Source: Erythrobacter sp. SCN 62-14 (GTDB lineage: Bacteria; Pseudomonadota; Alphaproteobacteria; Sphingomonadales; Sphingomonadaceae). Taken from it: a stretch of DNA of 64,000 nucleotides. The position numbers and the translations under genes were made by a program. Location of the stretch: positions 1 to 64,000 of the forward strand of contig MEDW01000002.1 of NCBI GenBank assembly GCA_001724215.1, in the 5' to 3' direction. Shown one piece after another: positions 1 through 9,759 of the stretch. The notes under the pieces were generated by a model that was not told the origin of the DNA, made no database searches, and saw nothing but the letters and a program-made list of their open reading frames with translations. The number at the start of each line of letters is the position of its first letter. Position 1 is the first letter of the stretch.

Positions 1-1
1 G

Positions 2-337
2 CAGGCCGAGCGGCTGGGCACCGGCCATGCGGTGGAGCAGGCGCTGGGCGAGATACCCGACGAAGCGCGCGTGCTGGTGCACCCTTCCTACATCGAACAT
101 CTGCTAGAGCTGGAGCAGGCCTTTAGCGCCAAGGAACTGCGCGCGCTGTTCAGCCGGGGCGAGGTGATCCTTGCCGCAGCCAGCGACAACCTGTTCGAAA
201 GCGGTTCGCTGAACGAGGCCGAAGACCATGCGCGGGCAAAAGCGACTGCGCAGCAGATTGCAGCGCTTGCTGATCTGGCGCTGGCGATCAATCAGTGCGA
301 GCGAGGTCAGGTGCTGCGCGACGCGCGCCAGCGCTGA
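2..337 (+). CDS. C-terminal part of an unidentified protein truncated by the window edge
   Basis: Frame open from base 2 through the listed ORF 32..337; no family recognised. Confidence 0.5.
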   Translation, partial: QAERLGTGHAVEQALGEIPDEARVLVHPSYIEHLLELEQAFSAKELRALFSRGEVILAAASDNLFESGSLNEAEDHARAKATAQQIAALADLALAINQCERGQVLRDARQR

Positions 338-344
338 CAACAGC

Positions 345-1538
345 TCAGCTCAGTCGGTCGCGGAAATCCTCGTAATCAAACCGCTTGATGCAATCGAGCG
401 CGTCGGTTTCGCTGTCCCACATCCAGATCGAAGGCAGCGCCACACCATTGAAGGTGTTGGTCTTGACCATCGAATAATGGGCCTGATCAAGGAAAGCGAA
501 GCGCGCGCCGGGCTCGGCAGGCACCGGCAGGCGGTAGTCACCGATCACATCGCCAGCGAGGCACGAAGGCCCGCCAAGCCGGATCGGGATCATGCTGTCA
601 TCGGTCAACTCGCCGAGCATGGCAGGGCGATAGGGCGCCTCCAGCACATCGGGCATATGGCAGGTGGCTGAAATATCGGTGATGCCAACAGGCATTTCAT
701 TGAAATGGGTATCCAGCAGCGTGCCGACCAGAATGCCGGCATCGAGCGCCACCGCTTCTCCCGGTTCAAGGATGATCTCGCAGCCGGTATCCTCGGCCGC
801 ATCGCGCAGGAATTCGACCAGTTCCTCGCGCTGGTAATCGGCCCGCGTGATGTGGTGCCCGCCGCCCATGTTGATCCATTTGAGTTGGCCGAAAAAAGGC
901 TCGATCGCATCGAAGACGCGGTCCCATGTGGCTTTGAGAGGTTCGAAGTCCTGTTCGCACAGGTTGTGGAAGTGGATGCCCTCAATGCCTTCCATGTGTT
1001 CATCAGTCAGTTGATCGAGCGGGAACCCCAATCGCGATCCCGGCGCGGACGGATCATATTTCGCGACCTCGCCAGTGGCGACTTGCGGATTGATGCGCAG
1101 GCCCACGCTCACGCCTGCCCCGTTCGCGGCGGCGTGATCAAGGATCGCGCGCGCGCGCACGTGCTGGCCGGGCGAATTGAAGATCACATGATCGGACAGG
1201 CGGCAGATTTCTTCGAGGTCTTCAGGCTTGAAGGCAGCGCAATAAGTCGCGATTTCGCCGTCGTAGAATTCTGATGCGAGGCGCGCTTCCCACAGGCCGG
1301 AGGTCGAAACGCCATCAAGATACTCACCGATTATCGGCGCAGCCGACCACATCGAAAACGCCTTCAATGCCGCGAACACCTTGATATTCGCGCCATCGCT
1401 GGCGGCTGCATCGCGCACATCGGCGAGCACGCGGCAATTGGCGCGCAATTTGGCGGCGTCCACGACAAAGGCAGGGCTGTCAACGCGCGACAGGTCGAAA
1501 TGGGCAAAGGCGCCTGGATCACCGGCTTTGGTCTGCAT
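345..1538 (-). CDS. nspC: Carboxynorspermidine decarboxylase (PLP fold-III decarboxylase)
   Basis: 397 aa; SPAFVVDAAKLRANCRVLADV, HFHNLCEQ and ILEPGEAV motifs; neighbouring saccharopine-dehydrogenase-like gene. Confidence 0.88.
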   Translation of the reverse strand: MQTKAGDPGAFAHFDLSRVDSPAFVVDAAKLRANCRVLADVRDAAASDGANIKVFAALKAFSMWSAAPIIGEYLDGVSTSGLWEARLASEFYDGEIATYCAAFKPEDLEEICRLSDHVIFNSPGQHVRARAILDHAAANGAGVSVGLRINPQVATGEVAKYDPSAPGSRLGFPLDQLTDEHMEGIEGIHFHNLCEQDFEPLKATWDRVFDAIEPFFGQLKWINMGGGHHITRADYQREELVEFLRDAAEDTGCEIILEPGEAVALDAGILVGTLLDTHFNEMPVGITDISATCHMPDVLEAPYRPAMLGELTDDSMIPIRLGGPSCLAGDVIGDYRLPVPAEPGARFAFLDQAHYSMVKTNTFNGVALPSIWMWDSETDALDCIKRFDYEDFRDRLS

Positions 1539-2509
1539 TATTGGGGCTCATTGGGAACAAGAGGGAGTTTGAAGCGCACCACGCGAGCGGCGACGACATC
1601 GGCAATATAGGCATAACCATCAGCGGAAATCGCAAGGTCGTGGCCAAGGCTGTATTTGGTGCCCGGAACGCCGACGTCAAGTGATGTCTCCAGAGTGCCG
1701 TCAGCAGCATAGATCCGCACAATCGCCCTTGTACGATCAAGATTGTCGCGTCCTAGCAGCACCGCCAACCGCCCATCGCCCAGCGGTTTTATCGCATAAG
1801 GGCGATTGTCCCCGCGCATCGCCCGGCTTTCAATCAGTTTGCCCGAATGATCAAACACCTGAACCTTGGCATTCTCACGATCGGCCACATAAATGCGGGT
1901 TTCGTCCACCGCAACGGAGTGCGCGATGTTGAAGTTGCCCCATTCGCGCAGGAAGCGCCCCTGCTGATCGAATTCGGCAATCCGCGTGTTCACATAGCCA
2001 TCGGCAATCAGCACGCGATCGGCCAGAAAGGCTACATCAGTCGGCCGACCAAATTGGGTGGAGCCTTGCGCGTTTGCGCCTGCCTCGCCCAGCACAAGTT
2101 CCACCTCGCCTTCGGGACTGAAGCGGAAGACCTGTTCCAGAGCGACATCGGTGATCCACACCTTGCCTGCCGCATCAACCGAAAGACCATGGGGCATAAT
2201 GAAGGCCCCTGCTCCCCACTGGCGGATCAGCGCCCCATCAGGCGAAAAAACGAACACAGTCGGCTCGGCAATGGGCTGCGCCGGAAAGGGTTCCTGCCAT
2301 TTGCGGCCGGCGCGGTGGAGCACGTAGACATTGCCCGCCGCATCGACATCAACGGCCGTCACCTCGGCAAACACCGCATCATCGGGCACGCTTGGCCAAT
2401 CTGCATCCAGTGTCGCGCGAGGCACCACCTCGGGTGGCAGGGGCGGCGCAAGATCATCGCAGGCAGTGAGCGCAAAGGCCGCTGCCGCCACGCACCACCA
2501 CGCCCGCAT
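1538..2509 (-). CDS. NHL-repeat / six-bladed beta-propeller lipoprotein
   Basis: Repeated NHL-like blades (GLSVDAAGKVWITD, HSVAVDETRIYVADREN); start MRAWWCVAAAAFALTAC looks like a lipobox signal; abuts nspC. Confidence 0.75.
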   Translation of the reverse strand: MRAWWCVAAAAFALTACDDLAPPLPPEVVPRATLDADWPSVPDDAVFAEVTAVDVDAAGNVYVLHRAGRKWQEPFPAQPIAEPTVFVFSPDGALIRQWGAGAFIMPHGLSVDAAGKVWITDVALEQVFRFSPEGEVELVLGEAGANAQGSTQFGRPTDVAFLADRVLIADGYVNTRIAEFDQQGRFLREWGNFNIAHSVAVDETRIYVADRENAKVQVFDHSGKLIESRAMRGDNRPYAIKPLGDGRLAVLLGRDNLDRTRAIVRIYAADGTLETSLDVGVPGTKYSLGHDLAISADGYAYIADVVAARVVRFKLPLVPNEPQ

Positions 2510-3735
2510 CAGAAATCCACCGGTGCGGGCAGCTCCTCGACCGTCCACGGCAGGCCATGGGCATTGAGCATTTCCATGAAGGGGTCTGGGTCCATCTGTT
2601 CGATGTTAAAAACGCCCTCCCCGCGCCAATGGCCCTGCACCATCATGGCAGCGCCGATCATGGCTGGCACGCCGGTGGTATAGCTGACCGCCTGATTACC
2701 GGTTTCCTCGTAGGCGGCCTCATGCGAACAGATGTTCTTGATATAGAAAGTCTTTTCACCCGATCCATCGAGCGCCTCGCCGGTCGCGATCACCCCGATA
2801 TTGGTGTTGCCCTTGGTGGTTTCACCCAGCGTTTCGGGCTTGGGCAAGACGGCAGCCAAGAATTGCAGCGGGATGATATCCTTGCCCTGATATTTCACCG
2901 GCTCGATCGAAGTCATCCCGACATTCTGCAGCACAGTAAGGTGGGTGATGTATTGATCGCCAAAGGTCATCCAGAAGCGCGCGCGCTCCAGTTCGGGGAC
3001 GAATTTGGCGAGGCTTTCCAATTCCTCGTGATACATCAGATACATATTCTTGGGGCCCACCGCCTCGAAATCGAACTCGACCTTGTTCGACATCGCCGGA
3101 GTTTCAACCCATTCGCCGCCTTCCCAGTGACGCGCAGGCGCGGTCACTTCGCGGATGTTGATTTCCGGGTTGAAATTGGTCGCAAAATGCTGGCCGTGAT
3201 CGCCGCCGTTGCAATCGAGGATGTCAAGCTGGCGGATCGTCTTCAGCTTGTGCTTCTTCAGCCACATGGTGAAAACGCTCGTCACGCCGGGGTCAAAGCC
3301 GCTCCCCAGCAAAGCCATCAACCCTGCATCCTTGTAGCGATCATGATAGGCCCATTGCCACTTATATTCGAACTTGGCCTCGTCCTTGGGTTCGTAATTG
3401 GCGGTGTCGAGGTAATCCACGCCCGCTTCAAGACAGGCATCCATGATCGGCAGGTCCTGATAGGGCAGCGCGAGGTTCACGACGAGGCCCGCGCCGGTCT
3501 TGCGGATCAGGTTGACCATCGCGGGCACTTCTTCGGCGTCGATTTCATAGGTCGCGATGTCGCGCCCGGTGCGCTGCTTGACGCTGGCGGCGATCGCATC
3601 GCATTTCGATTTGGTGCGGCTGGCAAGATGCACTTCGGGGAAGATATCCGGGTTGAACGCCATCTTGTGAACACAGACCGAGCTGACGCCGCCTGCGCCG
3701 ATGACAAGCACTGTGGGGGATTGGGCTGCCGACAT
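2509..3735 (-). CDS. Saccharopine dehydrogenase family protein, probable carboxynorspermidine synthase
   Basis: Rossmann start VLVIGAGGVSSVCVHKMA; YLDTANYEP; paired with nspC. Confidence 0.85.
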   Translation of the reverse strand: MSAAQSPTVLVIGAGGVSSVCVHKMAFNPDIFPEVHLASRTKSKCDAIAASVKQRTGRDIATYEIDAEEVPAMVNLIRKTGAGLVVNLALPYQDLPIMDACLEAGVDYLDTANYEPKDEAKFEYKWQWAYHDRYKDAGLMALLGSGFDPGVTSVFTMWLKKHKLKTIRQLDILDCNGGDHGQHFATNFNPEINIREVTAPARHWEGGEWVETPAMSNKVEFDFEAVGPKNMYLMYHEELESLAKFVPELERARFWMTFGDQYITHLTVLQNVGMTSIEPVKYQGKDIIPLQFLAAVLPKPETLGETTKGNTNIGVIATGEALDGSGEKTFYIKNICSHEAAYEETGNQAVSYTTGVPAMIGAAMMVQGHWRGEGVFNIEQMDPDPFMEMLNAHGLPWTVEELPAPVDF

Positions 3736-3798
3736 AATAGGAACCTTTCGTCTCGCGAATCTTGCGCTGCGCTTAGTCTAATGCGCTATGAGGGACAA

Positions 3799-4836
3799 AT
3801 GATCCAAGCGCCTGACACATTGCAATCAGCCACTCCGTCGCAGGAAGGCGTGCAGGCGGCAGCGCGCGCGGTTGCCGATATCCTGCCGCCGACACCGCTT
3901 CTGCCGGTCACGATCAGCGGCGTGCGCTGCTGGGCCAAGGCGGAATCCCTGCAACCCATCGGAGCCTTCAAGATCAGAGGCGCATGGTGGGCGCTGTCCA
4001 ATCTTGCACCAGAACAGCGCGCGGCTGGCGTGGTGGCGGTGTCTTCGGGCAATCATGCCCAAGGCGTGGCATGGGCAGCGAAGAAACTCGGCATCCGCGC
4101 CGCGATTGTCATGCCGCGCGATGCGCCGCAGGTGAAGCTGGCGAACACGCGCGCTCTGGGCGCTGAAGTGGTGCTGTACGAAAGGCCCTGCGAAGATCGC
4201 GACGAGGTGGCTGCAAAGCTGATCGCAGAACGAGGCGGCAGCCTTATCCACGCTTTTGCGCATCCTCATGTGATCGAAGGACAGGGCAGCGCTGGCCTTG
4301 AGGCTACGATGCAGTTGGGCCGCACCCCTGCCCGCATCATCGCCTGCTGCGGCGGGGGCGGGCTGGCGGCGGGTCTTGCATTGGCTTGCCCGGACAGCGC
4401 GATCCACATTGTCGAGCCTGATGGCTGGGACATGGTGGGACAGTCGCTTGCGGCAGGGGCACTCATTCAAGCCGCGCCCGATGCGCCGAGCACGATCTGC
4501 GATGCGCTCCAGCCGCCTGCGACCAAGCCGATCAATCTCGCAGTCCTTCAGGGCCGCGCCGAGGCGGGCGTGACTGTCACTGATGACGAGGTGCGCGCTG
4601 CGCAACATTTTGCCTTCGAACAGCTGCGCTTGGTGCTTGAACCGGGCGGCGCCGCCGCGCTTGCAGCGGCGCTTGCGGGCAAGGTTCCGGTGGACGAAAG
4701 CACCATCATCATGCTCACCGGGGGCAACGCCGATCCGGCCAGCTTTGCCGCCATGCTGGCCGACAAGAACATGACAAGGTCCGTCACAAAAGCATCATTA
4801 GGCGCGCATATAGCGGCCACGGACAATCATGTCTGA
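3799..4836 (+). CDS. Threonine/serine dehydratase-like PLP enzyme (fold type II)
   Basis: GAFKIRGAWWAL and SSGNHAQGVAWAAK motifs, GGGGLAAG; the track ORF 2557..4836 is over-extended at the 5' end. Confidence 0.8.
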   Translation: MIQAPDTLQSATPSQEGVQAAARAVADILPPTPLLPVTISGVRCWAKAESLQPIGAFKIRGAWWALSNLAPEQRAAGVVAVSSGNHAQGVAWAAKKLGIRAAIVMPRDAPQVKLANTRALGAEVVLYERPCEDRDEVAAKLIAERGGSLIHAFAHPHVIEGQGSAGLEATMQLGRTPARIIACCGGGGLAAGLALACPDSAIHIVEPDGWDMVGQSLAAGALIQAAPDAPSTICDALQPPATKPINLAVLQGRAEAGVTVTDDEVRAAQHFAFEQLRLVLEPGGAAALAAALAGKVPVDESTIIMLTGGNADPASFAAMLADKNMTRSVTKASLGAHIAATDNHV

Positions 4837-6073
4837 CACCGGAAAAGGCATTCCCGACATGGCCACTCAGCCCAAACGGATCATCGAAGATGCGGTGGTC
4901 CGCAAGGACGCAAAGCCTGCCGAAAAACTGCTCGATAAAGCCTTCGCGCTCGCTTTCCGGGGGCTGGTCTATGCCCAGATCTGGGAAGATCCGGTGGTGG
5001 ACATGGAAGGGCTCGAAATCACGCCCGATTCGCGTCTGATGTGCATTGCCAGCGGCAGTTGCAATGCGCTGTCCTATCTCACCGCGAACCCGGCATCGGT
5101 AACCGCAGTCGATCTCAATCATGCGCACGTGGCTCTGGGCCAACTCAAGATCACAGCAATCCGCCACTTGCCCAATTACGAGCGATTCCACCGGTTCTTC
5201 GCCCACGCCGATCACAAGGAAAACGCCGAAGTCTATCAAACGATGATCGCGCCCCATCTCGACAGCGCCAGCCGCGCCTATTGGGAAAAGCGTGATCTCA
5301 CCGGACGCAAGCGGATCTCCTATTTCACGCGCGGACTTTACAGAAAGGGATTGCTCGGCAATTTCATTGGCCTCGCACATATTTTTGCGCGGATTTACAA
5401 GATCGATCTGTCGAAAGTGCTCGCTGCGCAAAGCCTTGAGGAACAGCGCGAGGTGTTCGAACGCGAACTGGCCCCGGTGTTCGACAAGAAATTCATCCGC
5501 TGGCTCACCGATCAGCCCGCCTCGCTGTTCGGGCTTGGCATTCCGCCTGCCCAGTTTGAACACCTCGCCGGCGATGAACGCATGGCCGAGGTGCTCCGGC
5601 GGCGGCTCGAAAAGCTCGCCTGTGATTTTGAAATCAAGGATAATTACTTCGCTTGGCAGGCTTTTGGGCGGGGCTATGACCGCTCGGAAAGCGCGCCCTT
5701 GCCGCCCTATCTCCAGCGCGCCCATTGGGAGGCAATGCGCGAGCGAGTCGAGCGGCTCGACGTGCTGCGCGCCAATATGGTCGACTGGATCGGCGCGAGG
5801 CCGGAGGCGAGCATGGATCGCTTTGTGCTGCTCGATGCGCAGGACTGGATGAACAACGCGCAATTGGATGACCTGTGGGGCCGCATCACCCGCGCCAGCC
5901 GCCCAGGCGCGCGCGTCTTGTTCCGCACCGCGGCCGAACCCAGCCTGCTGCCGGGGCGCTTGGACGAGGCGATCCTGTCGCGCTGGCGCTATCTTGATGA
6001 GACATCGGCTGACCTTACCCGCCGCGATCGTTCGTCGATCTATGGCGGCGTGCACGTGTACGAGCTGAAATAA
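4829..6073 (+). CDS. btaA: BtaA-like S-adenosylmethionine:diacylglycerol 3-amino-3-carboxypropyltransferase (DUF3419)
   Basis: QIWEDPVVDMEGLEI, CIASGSCNALSYL, AVDLNHAHVALGQLK; directly followed by a BtaB-like methyltransferase. Confidence 0.85.
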   Translation: MSDTGKGIPDMATQPKRIIEDAVVRKDAKPAEKLLDKAFALAFRGLVYAQIWEDPVVDMEGLEITPDSRLMCIASGSCNALSYLTANPASVTAVDLNHAHVALGQLKITAIRHLPNYERFHRFFAHADHKENAEVYQTMIAPHLDSASRAYWEKRDLTGRKRISYFTRGLYRKGLLGNFIGLAHIFARIYKIDLSKVLAAQSLEEQREVFERELAPVFDKKFIRWLTDQPASLFGLGIPPAQFEHLAGDERMAEVLRRRLEKLACDFEIKDNYFAWQAFGRGYDRSESAPLPPYLQRAHWEAMRERVERLDVLRANMVDWIGARPEASMDRFVLLDAQDWMNNAQLDDLWGRITRASRPGARVLFRTAAEPSLLPGRLDEAILSRWRYLDETSADLTRRDRSSIYGGVHVYELK

Positions 6074-6708
6074 TGGCCAGCACCAACCATGCTGCCTTGA
6101 TGGACGAAGTCTATCGCGGTCAGCGCCATATCTATGACTTCACACGCAAATATTACCTGTTCGGGCGCGACACCCTGATTGCCGGATTGGGCGCGGCGCC
6201 GGGCATGAGCGTGCTTGAAGTCGCCTGCGGGACGGGGCGCAATCTTGCCAAGATCGGTAAGGCATGGCCGGGGGTGCAGCTTTACGGGCTCGATATCTCG
6301 GCCGAGATGCTCAAGAGCGCGCGCGCGGCGCTCGGCAATGCGGCGGTTCTGGGCCAAGGCGATGCCTGCACCTTTGACGCTGCCAAAGTGCTGGGCGCGG
6401 CGCGGTTTGATCGCATGGTGCTGTCCTATTCGCTGTCGATGATCCCCGATTGGGAAAGCGCGATGGATCATGCGGCCAGCCTGCTTGCCCCGCAGGGCGC
6501 GCTCCACATTGTTGATTTCGGGGACCTTGCCGGCCTGCCCCACCCGCTGGCCGGAGGCTTGCGCGCATGGTTGGCAAAGTTCCACGTAGCCCCGCGCGTG
6601 GACCTGCCCGCAGCCGCTGCCCGCATTGCCCATGGGCGCGGGCTGATCCTTACCTCCCAACGCGGGCCTTTAGGCTATTACCAACTCCACACCCTCAGCG
6701 CAGCCTGA
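6073..6708 (+). CDS. btaB: BtaB-like SAM-dependent methyltransferase
   Basis: YDFTRKYYLFGRD and VLEVACGTGRNL; coupled to btaA. Confidence 0.82.
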   Translation: MASTNHAALMDEVYRGQRHIYDFTRKYYLFGRDTLIAGLGAAPGMSVLEVACGTGRNLAKIGKAWPGVQLYGLDISAEMLKSARAALGNAAVLGQGDACTFDAAKVLGAARFDRMVLSYSLSMIPDWESAMDHAASLLAPQGALHIVDFGDLAGLPHPLAGGLRAWLAKFHVAPRVDLPAAAARIAHGRGLILTSQRGPLGYYQLHTLSAA

Positions 6709-6796
6709 CAAGGCTGCCCGCAATGCGTTGCAATTGACAATCCTTTGCGCGCCCCGCAGTCTTGCTGCTCAACGAAGCTAATCAGGGGATCACTCA

Positions 6797-7252
6797 ATGC
6801 AGGCGCAACTTCTGGCGCCCGCCGCCTTGCTGGTGGTGTGGACGCTTATCATGCTGTTCTGGATTATTCCGGCACGCTTTGGCGCGGTTGCAAAACTTGA
6901 GGACAAATCCGCGCTTGCAGGCAAGCAGGGCGTGCGCGGCAATGATCTGGAAGGCGTAATTCCCGACAAGGCAAACTGGCCCGCGCATAATCACACCCAC
7001 CTTCATGAACAGCCGACCCTGTTCTATGCCGTGGTGATGATCCTTGCGATCCTGGGGCCGGGCGCGCTCGATGTACTGCTGGCCTGGGTCTATTTTGCGC
7101 TGAGAGTGGTGCATTCGCTGTGGCAGGTTCTGATCAACACCATTCCGGTGCGCTTTGCGCTGTTCCTTTTGAGCACCCTTGCTCTGATCGCGCTGGCGGT
7201 GCGCGCGGTGATGGCGACGGTGTTTGCCGATCCTTCAACCCTGCCCGCATAA
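6797..7252 (+). CDS. MAPEG family membrane protein
   Basis: HNHTHLHEQPTLFYAVVMILAILG; multiple hydrophobic segments. Confidence 0.75.
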   Translation: MQAQLLAPAALLVVWTLIMLFWIIPARFGAVAKLEDKSALAGKQGVRGNDLEGVIPDKANWPAHNHTHLHEQPTLFYAVVMILAILGPGALDVLLAWVYFALRVVHSLWQVLINTIPVRFALFLLSTLALIALAVRAVMATVFADPSTLPA

Positions 7253-7265
7253 GGAGACAGCAGCC

Positions 7266-7688
7266 ATGATCGGCATGGATATCTTGCAACCCGTTGTCGC
7301 GTTGATGGCATGGACGATGGTGATGTGGCTATGGATGTATGCGGTGCGCTTGCCCGCATTGACCGCAGCCGGCCTCAAGCCCGATGACGCGCGCAATGTG
7401 AAGGCACTGGACGAGGTCCTGCCCCCCAACGCACAGTGGAAAGCGCATAATTACAACCACTTGCATGAAGCACCGACGCTGTTTTATGCGGTGGCAATCG
7501 TGCTGGCGCTGATCGGTCAGGGCGACGGGGTGAACACAAGCATTGCCTGGGCCTACGTTGGTCTGAGGGTGTCGCACTCGCTGGTTCAGTCAACCATCAA
7601 CAAGGTTGCCTTGCGCTTTGCGCTCTATGCGCTCTCGAGTCTTGCGCTGATTGCGTTGATTGTGAACGCGGCGATAGCGCTGTTCTGA
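7266..7688 (+). CDS. MAPEG family membrane protein (tandem paralogue)
   Basis: HNYNHLHEAPTLFYAVAIVLALIG parallels the upstream ORF; start set at ATG 7266. Confidence 0.75.
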   Translation: MIGMDILQPVVALMAWTMVMWLWMYAVRLPALTAAGLKPDDARNVKALDEVLPPNAQWKAHNYNHLHEAPTLFYAVAIVLALIGQGDGVNTSIAWAYVGLRVSHSLVQSTINKVALRFALYALSSLALIALIVNAAIALF

Positions 7689-7700
7689 GGCTTTCGCCCT

Positions 7701-7734
7701 CCCCTGCCCTACCGCGCAAGCCGGAGGGCAGGGG
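7701..7734. terminator. Inverted repeat between convergent genes
   Basis: CCCCTGCCCT / AGGGCAGGGG perfect 10-bp arms between MAPEG (+) and trxB (-). Confidence 0.5.
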
Positions 7735-7745
7735 GTGGAAGATTC

Positions 7746-8717
7746 CTAGTCGGCCGCTTCAACTTCCTTGGCCGCGTGGGCGCGCGCAGCAAGGAACCGC
7801 TCGCCATCGAGCGCCGCCATACAGCCCATGCCCGCCGCCGTCACCGCTTGGCGATAGACGTGATCGGTCACATCGCCAGCCGCAAACACCCCGGGGATTG
7901 CGGTTTTGGGTGTGCCGGGTTCGGTCAGCAGGTAGCCGCTTTCGTCCATTGGCAGCTTGCCCTTGAACAATTCGGTCGCAGGCGCATGGCCAATCGCGAC
8001 GAAGGCCCCGTCGACCTCGATCGTCGAGGCCTCACCCGTCACAGTGTCTGTCAAGGCAAGGTGGTGCAGCATCCCGTTCTCGCCGCCTTCGAAGCTTTCC
8101 ACCGCCTTGTTCCACAGCACGGTGATCTTGGGATTGGCAAACAGCCGCTCCTGCAGGATCTTTTCGGCGCGAAGACTATCGCGGCGGTGGATCAGGGTGA
8201 CATCGTCGGAATGGTTGGTGAGATAGAGCGCTTCTTCAACAGCGGTGTTGCCCCCGCCGATCACCGCAACCTTCTTGCCACGATAAAAGAACCCATCGCA
8301 CGTCGCGCAGGCCGAAACGCCCTTGCCGCCCAGTTCCATCTCGCCCGGCACGCCCAGCCATTTCGCTTGCGCGCCGGTGCAAATCACAAGGCAATCAGCG
8401 ATATATTCATCGCCGCTGTCGCCAATGGCGCGGAACGGGGGGCCGCCTTCCAGATCGACCGATACAATGGTGTCCCAGATCATGCGCGTGCCGACGTGTT
8501 CGGCCTGCGCGCGCATTTCTTCCATCAGCCACGGCCCCTGCACCACATCGCGAAAGCCGGGATAGTTCTCGACATCGGTGGTGATGGTGAGCTGCCCGCC
8601 GGGCTGAAGCCCTTGCACCACGATCGGCTCAAGCATGGCGCGCGCGGCATAAATCGCGGCGGAATAGCCCGCGGGGCCAGAACCGATGATGAGCATTCGG
8701 GTAGTGTGGGTTGCCAT
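7746..8717 (-). CDS. trxB: Thioredoxin-disulfide reductase
   Basis: GSGPAGYSAAIYAARA, CATCDGFFYRGK, GVFAAGDVTD. Confidence 0.95.
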   Translation of the reverse strand: MATHTTRMLIIGSGPAGYSAAIYAARAMLEPIVVQGLQPGGQLTITTDVENYPGFRDVVQGPWLMEEMRAQAEHVGTRMIWDTIVSVDLEGGPPFRAIGDSGDEYIADCLVICTGAQAKWLGVPGEMELGGKGVSACATCDGFFYRGKKVAVIGGGNTAVEEALYLTNHSDDVTLIHRRDSLRAEKILQERLFANPKITVLWNKAVESFEGGENGMLHHLALTDTVTGEASTIEVDGAFVAIGHAPATELFKGKLPMDESGYLLTEPGTPKTAIPGVFAAGDVTDHVYRQAVTAAGMGCMAALDGERFLAARAHAAKEVEAAD

Positions 8718-8791
8718 GGCTGGATCTTCTTGGGTCAATTATGAGCAGTGCGATATGGGAAGGTCAGGGGCGCTTGTCACGCTCCAATTCC

Positions 8792-9595
8792 TCACTCCAG
8801 AAAACGCGCGCGCAGGCGCTCTTTCTTGGCCTCGTCCACGCCCAGAGCTTCAGCCATGTAGGTGTCGAGGGAGCCGGCGATGCGAGTGGCTTCAGCGACA
8901 TAGGTTTCAAAATATTCAGGCAAAACGCCCATCAGATTGGCCTTCGCCTCAGGTTCGATCACGCCGTAATGAGCTTCCATCCGCGGCAGCGATTGGCGTT
9001 CGAGGATATGCGTGGTGGGAGCATCATTGGTGCGCAGGAATTCAGCCACCACATCATCGCGGGTGCAGCCCAACGCGTGGAGCAGCAGGCTGGCGGCCAC
9101 TCCGGTGCGATCCTTGCCGGCAAAACAATGCACCAGACTTGCCCCTTCACGCGTTTCGAGCGCTGCAAAATAGCGGCTGAACATATCGAGCATCGCCGGA
9201 TTATTGGGCATCCGGGTGTAAACCGCGATCATGCGTTCGCGCGCTTTGGTGGGCGTCATTGTTACCCGTCCACCGCCACCTTCGTGGGGCGGAGAATTGG
9301 TGGTCTCGCCATCATAAGCAATGACATGGGCGTTGAAATCGGGATGTCGGCGGCACGGAAAGCTGGCGCGTTCGCTGGCACCACGCAGATCGATTATGGT
9401 GCGAATATCGAGGCTTGCCAACACGGACAGATCACGCTCGCTCGCCTCCATATGCTGGCCCGAACGCCACAACACGCCGGTCCTGATCCGCGCCCCGCCA
9501 GGCACGGCGTAGCCGCCGTAGTCGCGCAGATTGTGGATGCCCTCAGTGGGCAGGAACGGGCCGGGTGCGGCAGAGGTTTCAGGATCGCGAATCAT
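8792..9595 (-). CDS. Tyrosine/serine protein phosphatase family protein
   Basis: NLRDYGGY and HCFAGKDRTG (CX5R active site). Confidence 0.85.
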   Translation of the reverse strand: MIRDPETSAAPGPFLPTEGIHNLRDYGGYAVPGGARIRTGVLWRSGQHMEASERDLSVLASLDIRTIIDLRGASERASFPCRRHPDFNAHVIAYDGETTNSPPHEGGGGRVTMTPTKARERMIAVYTRMPNNPAMLDMFSRYFAALETREGASLVHCFAGKDRTGVAASLLLHALGCTRDDVVAEFLRTNDAPTTHILERQSLPRMEAHYGVIEPEAKANLMGVLPEYFETYVAEATRIAGSLDTYMAEALGVDEAKKERLRARFLE

Positions 9596-9759
9596 CGCTG
9601 GCGACACTGGCAGGCCCACGCTTGGCGGGCAACAGCGCCTGCGTGCCCCACCTGCGCACAAATGCCTAAGGGCTATTCCCAGGTTCGGCCCCAAGCGGGT
9701 GTAGATCCTTGCATGGTTAAACCCCCATTAGTGTTAACAGCCAGGGAGAGACCCGCACA

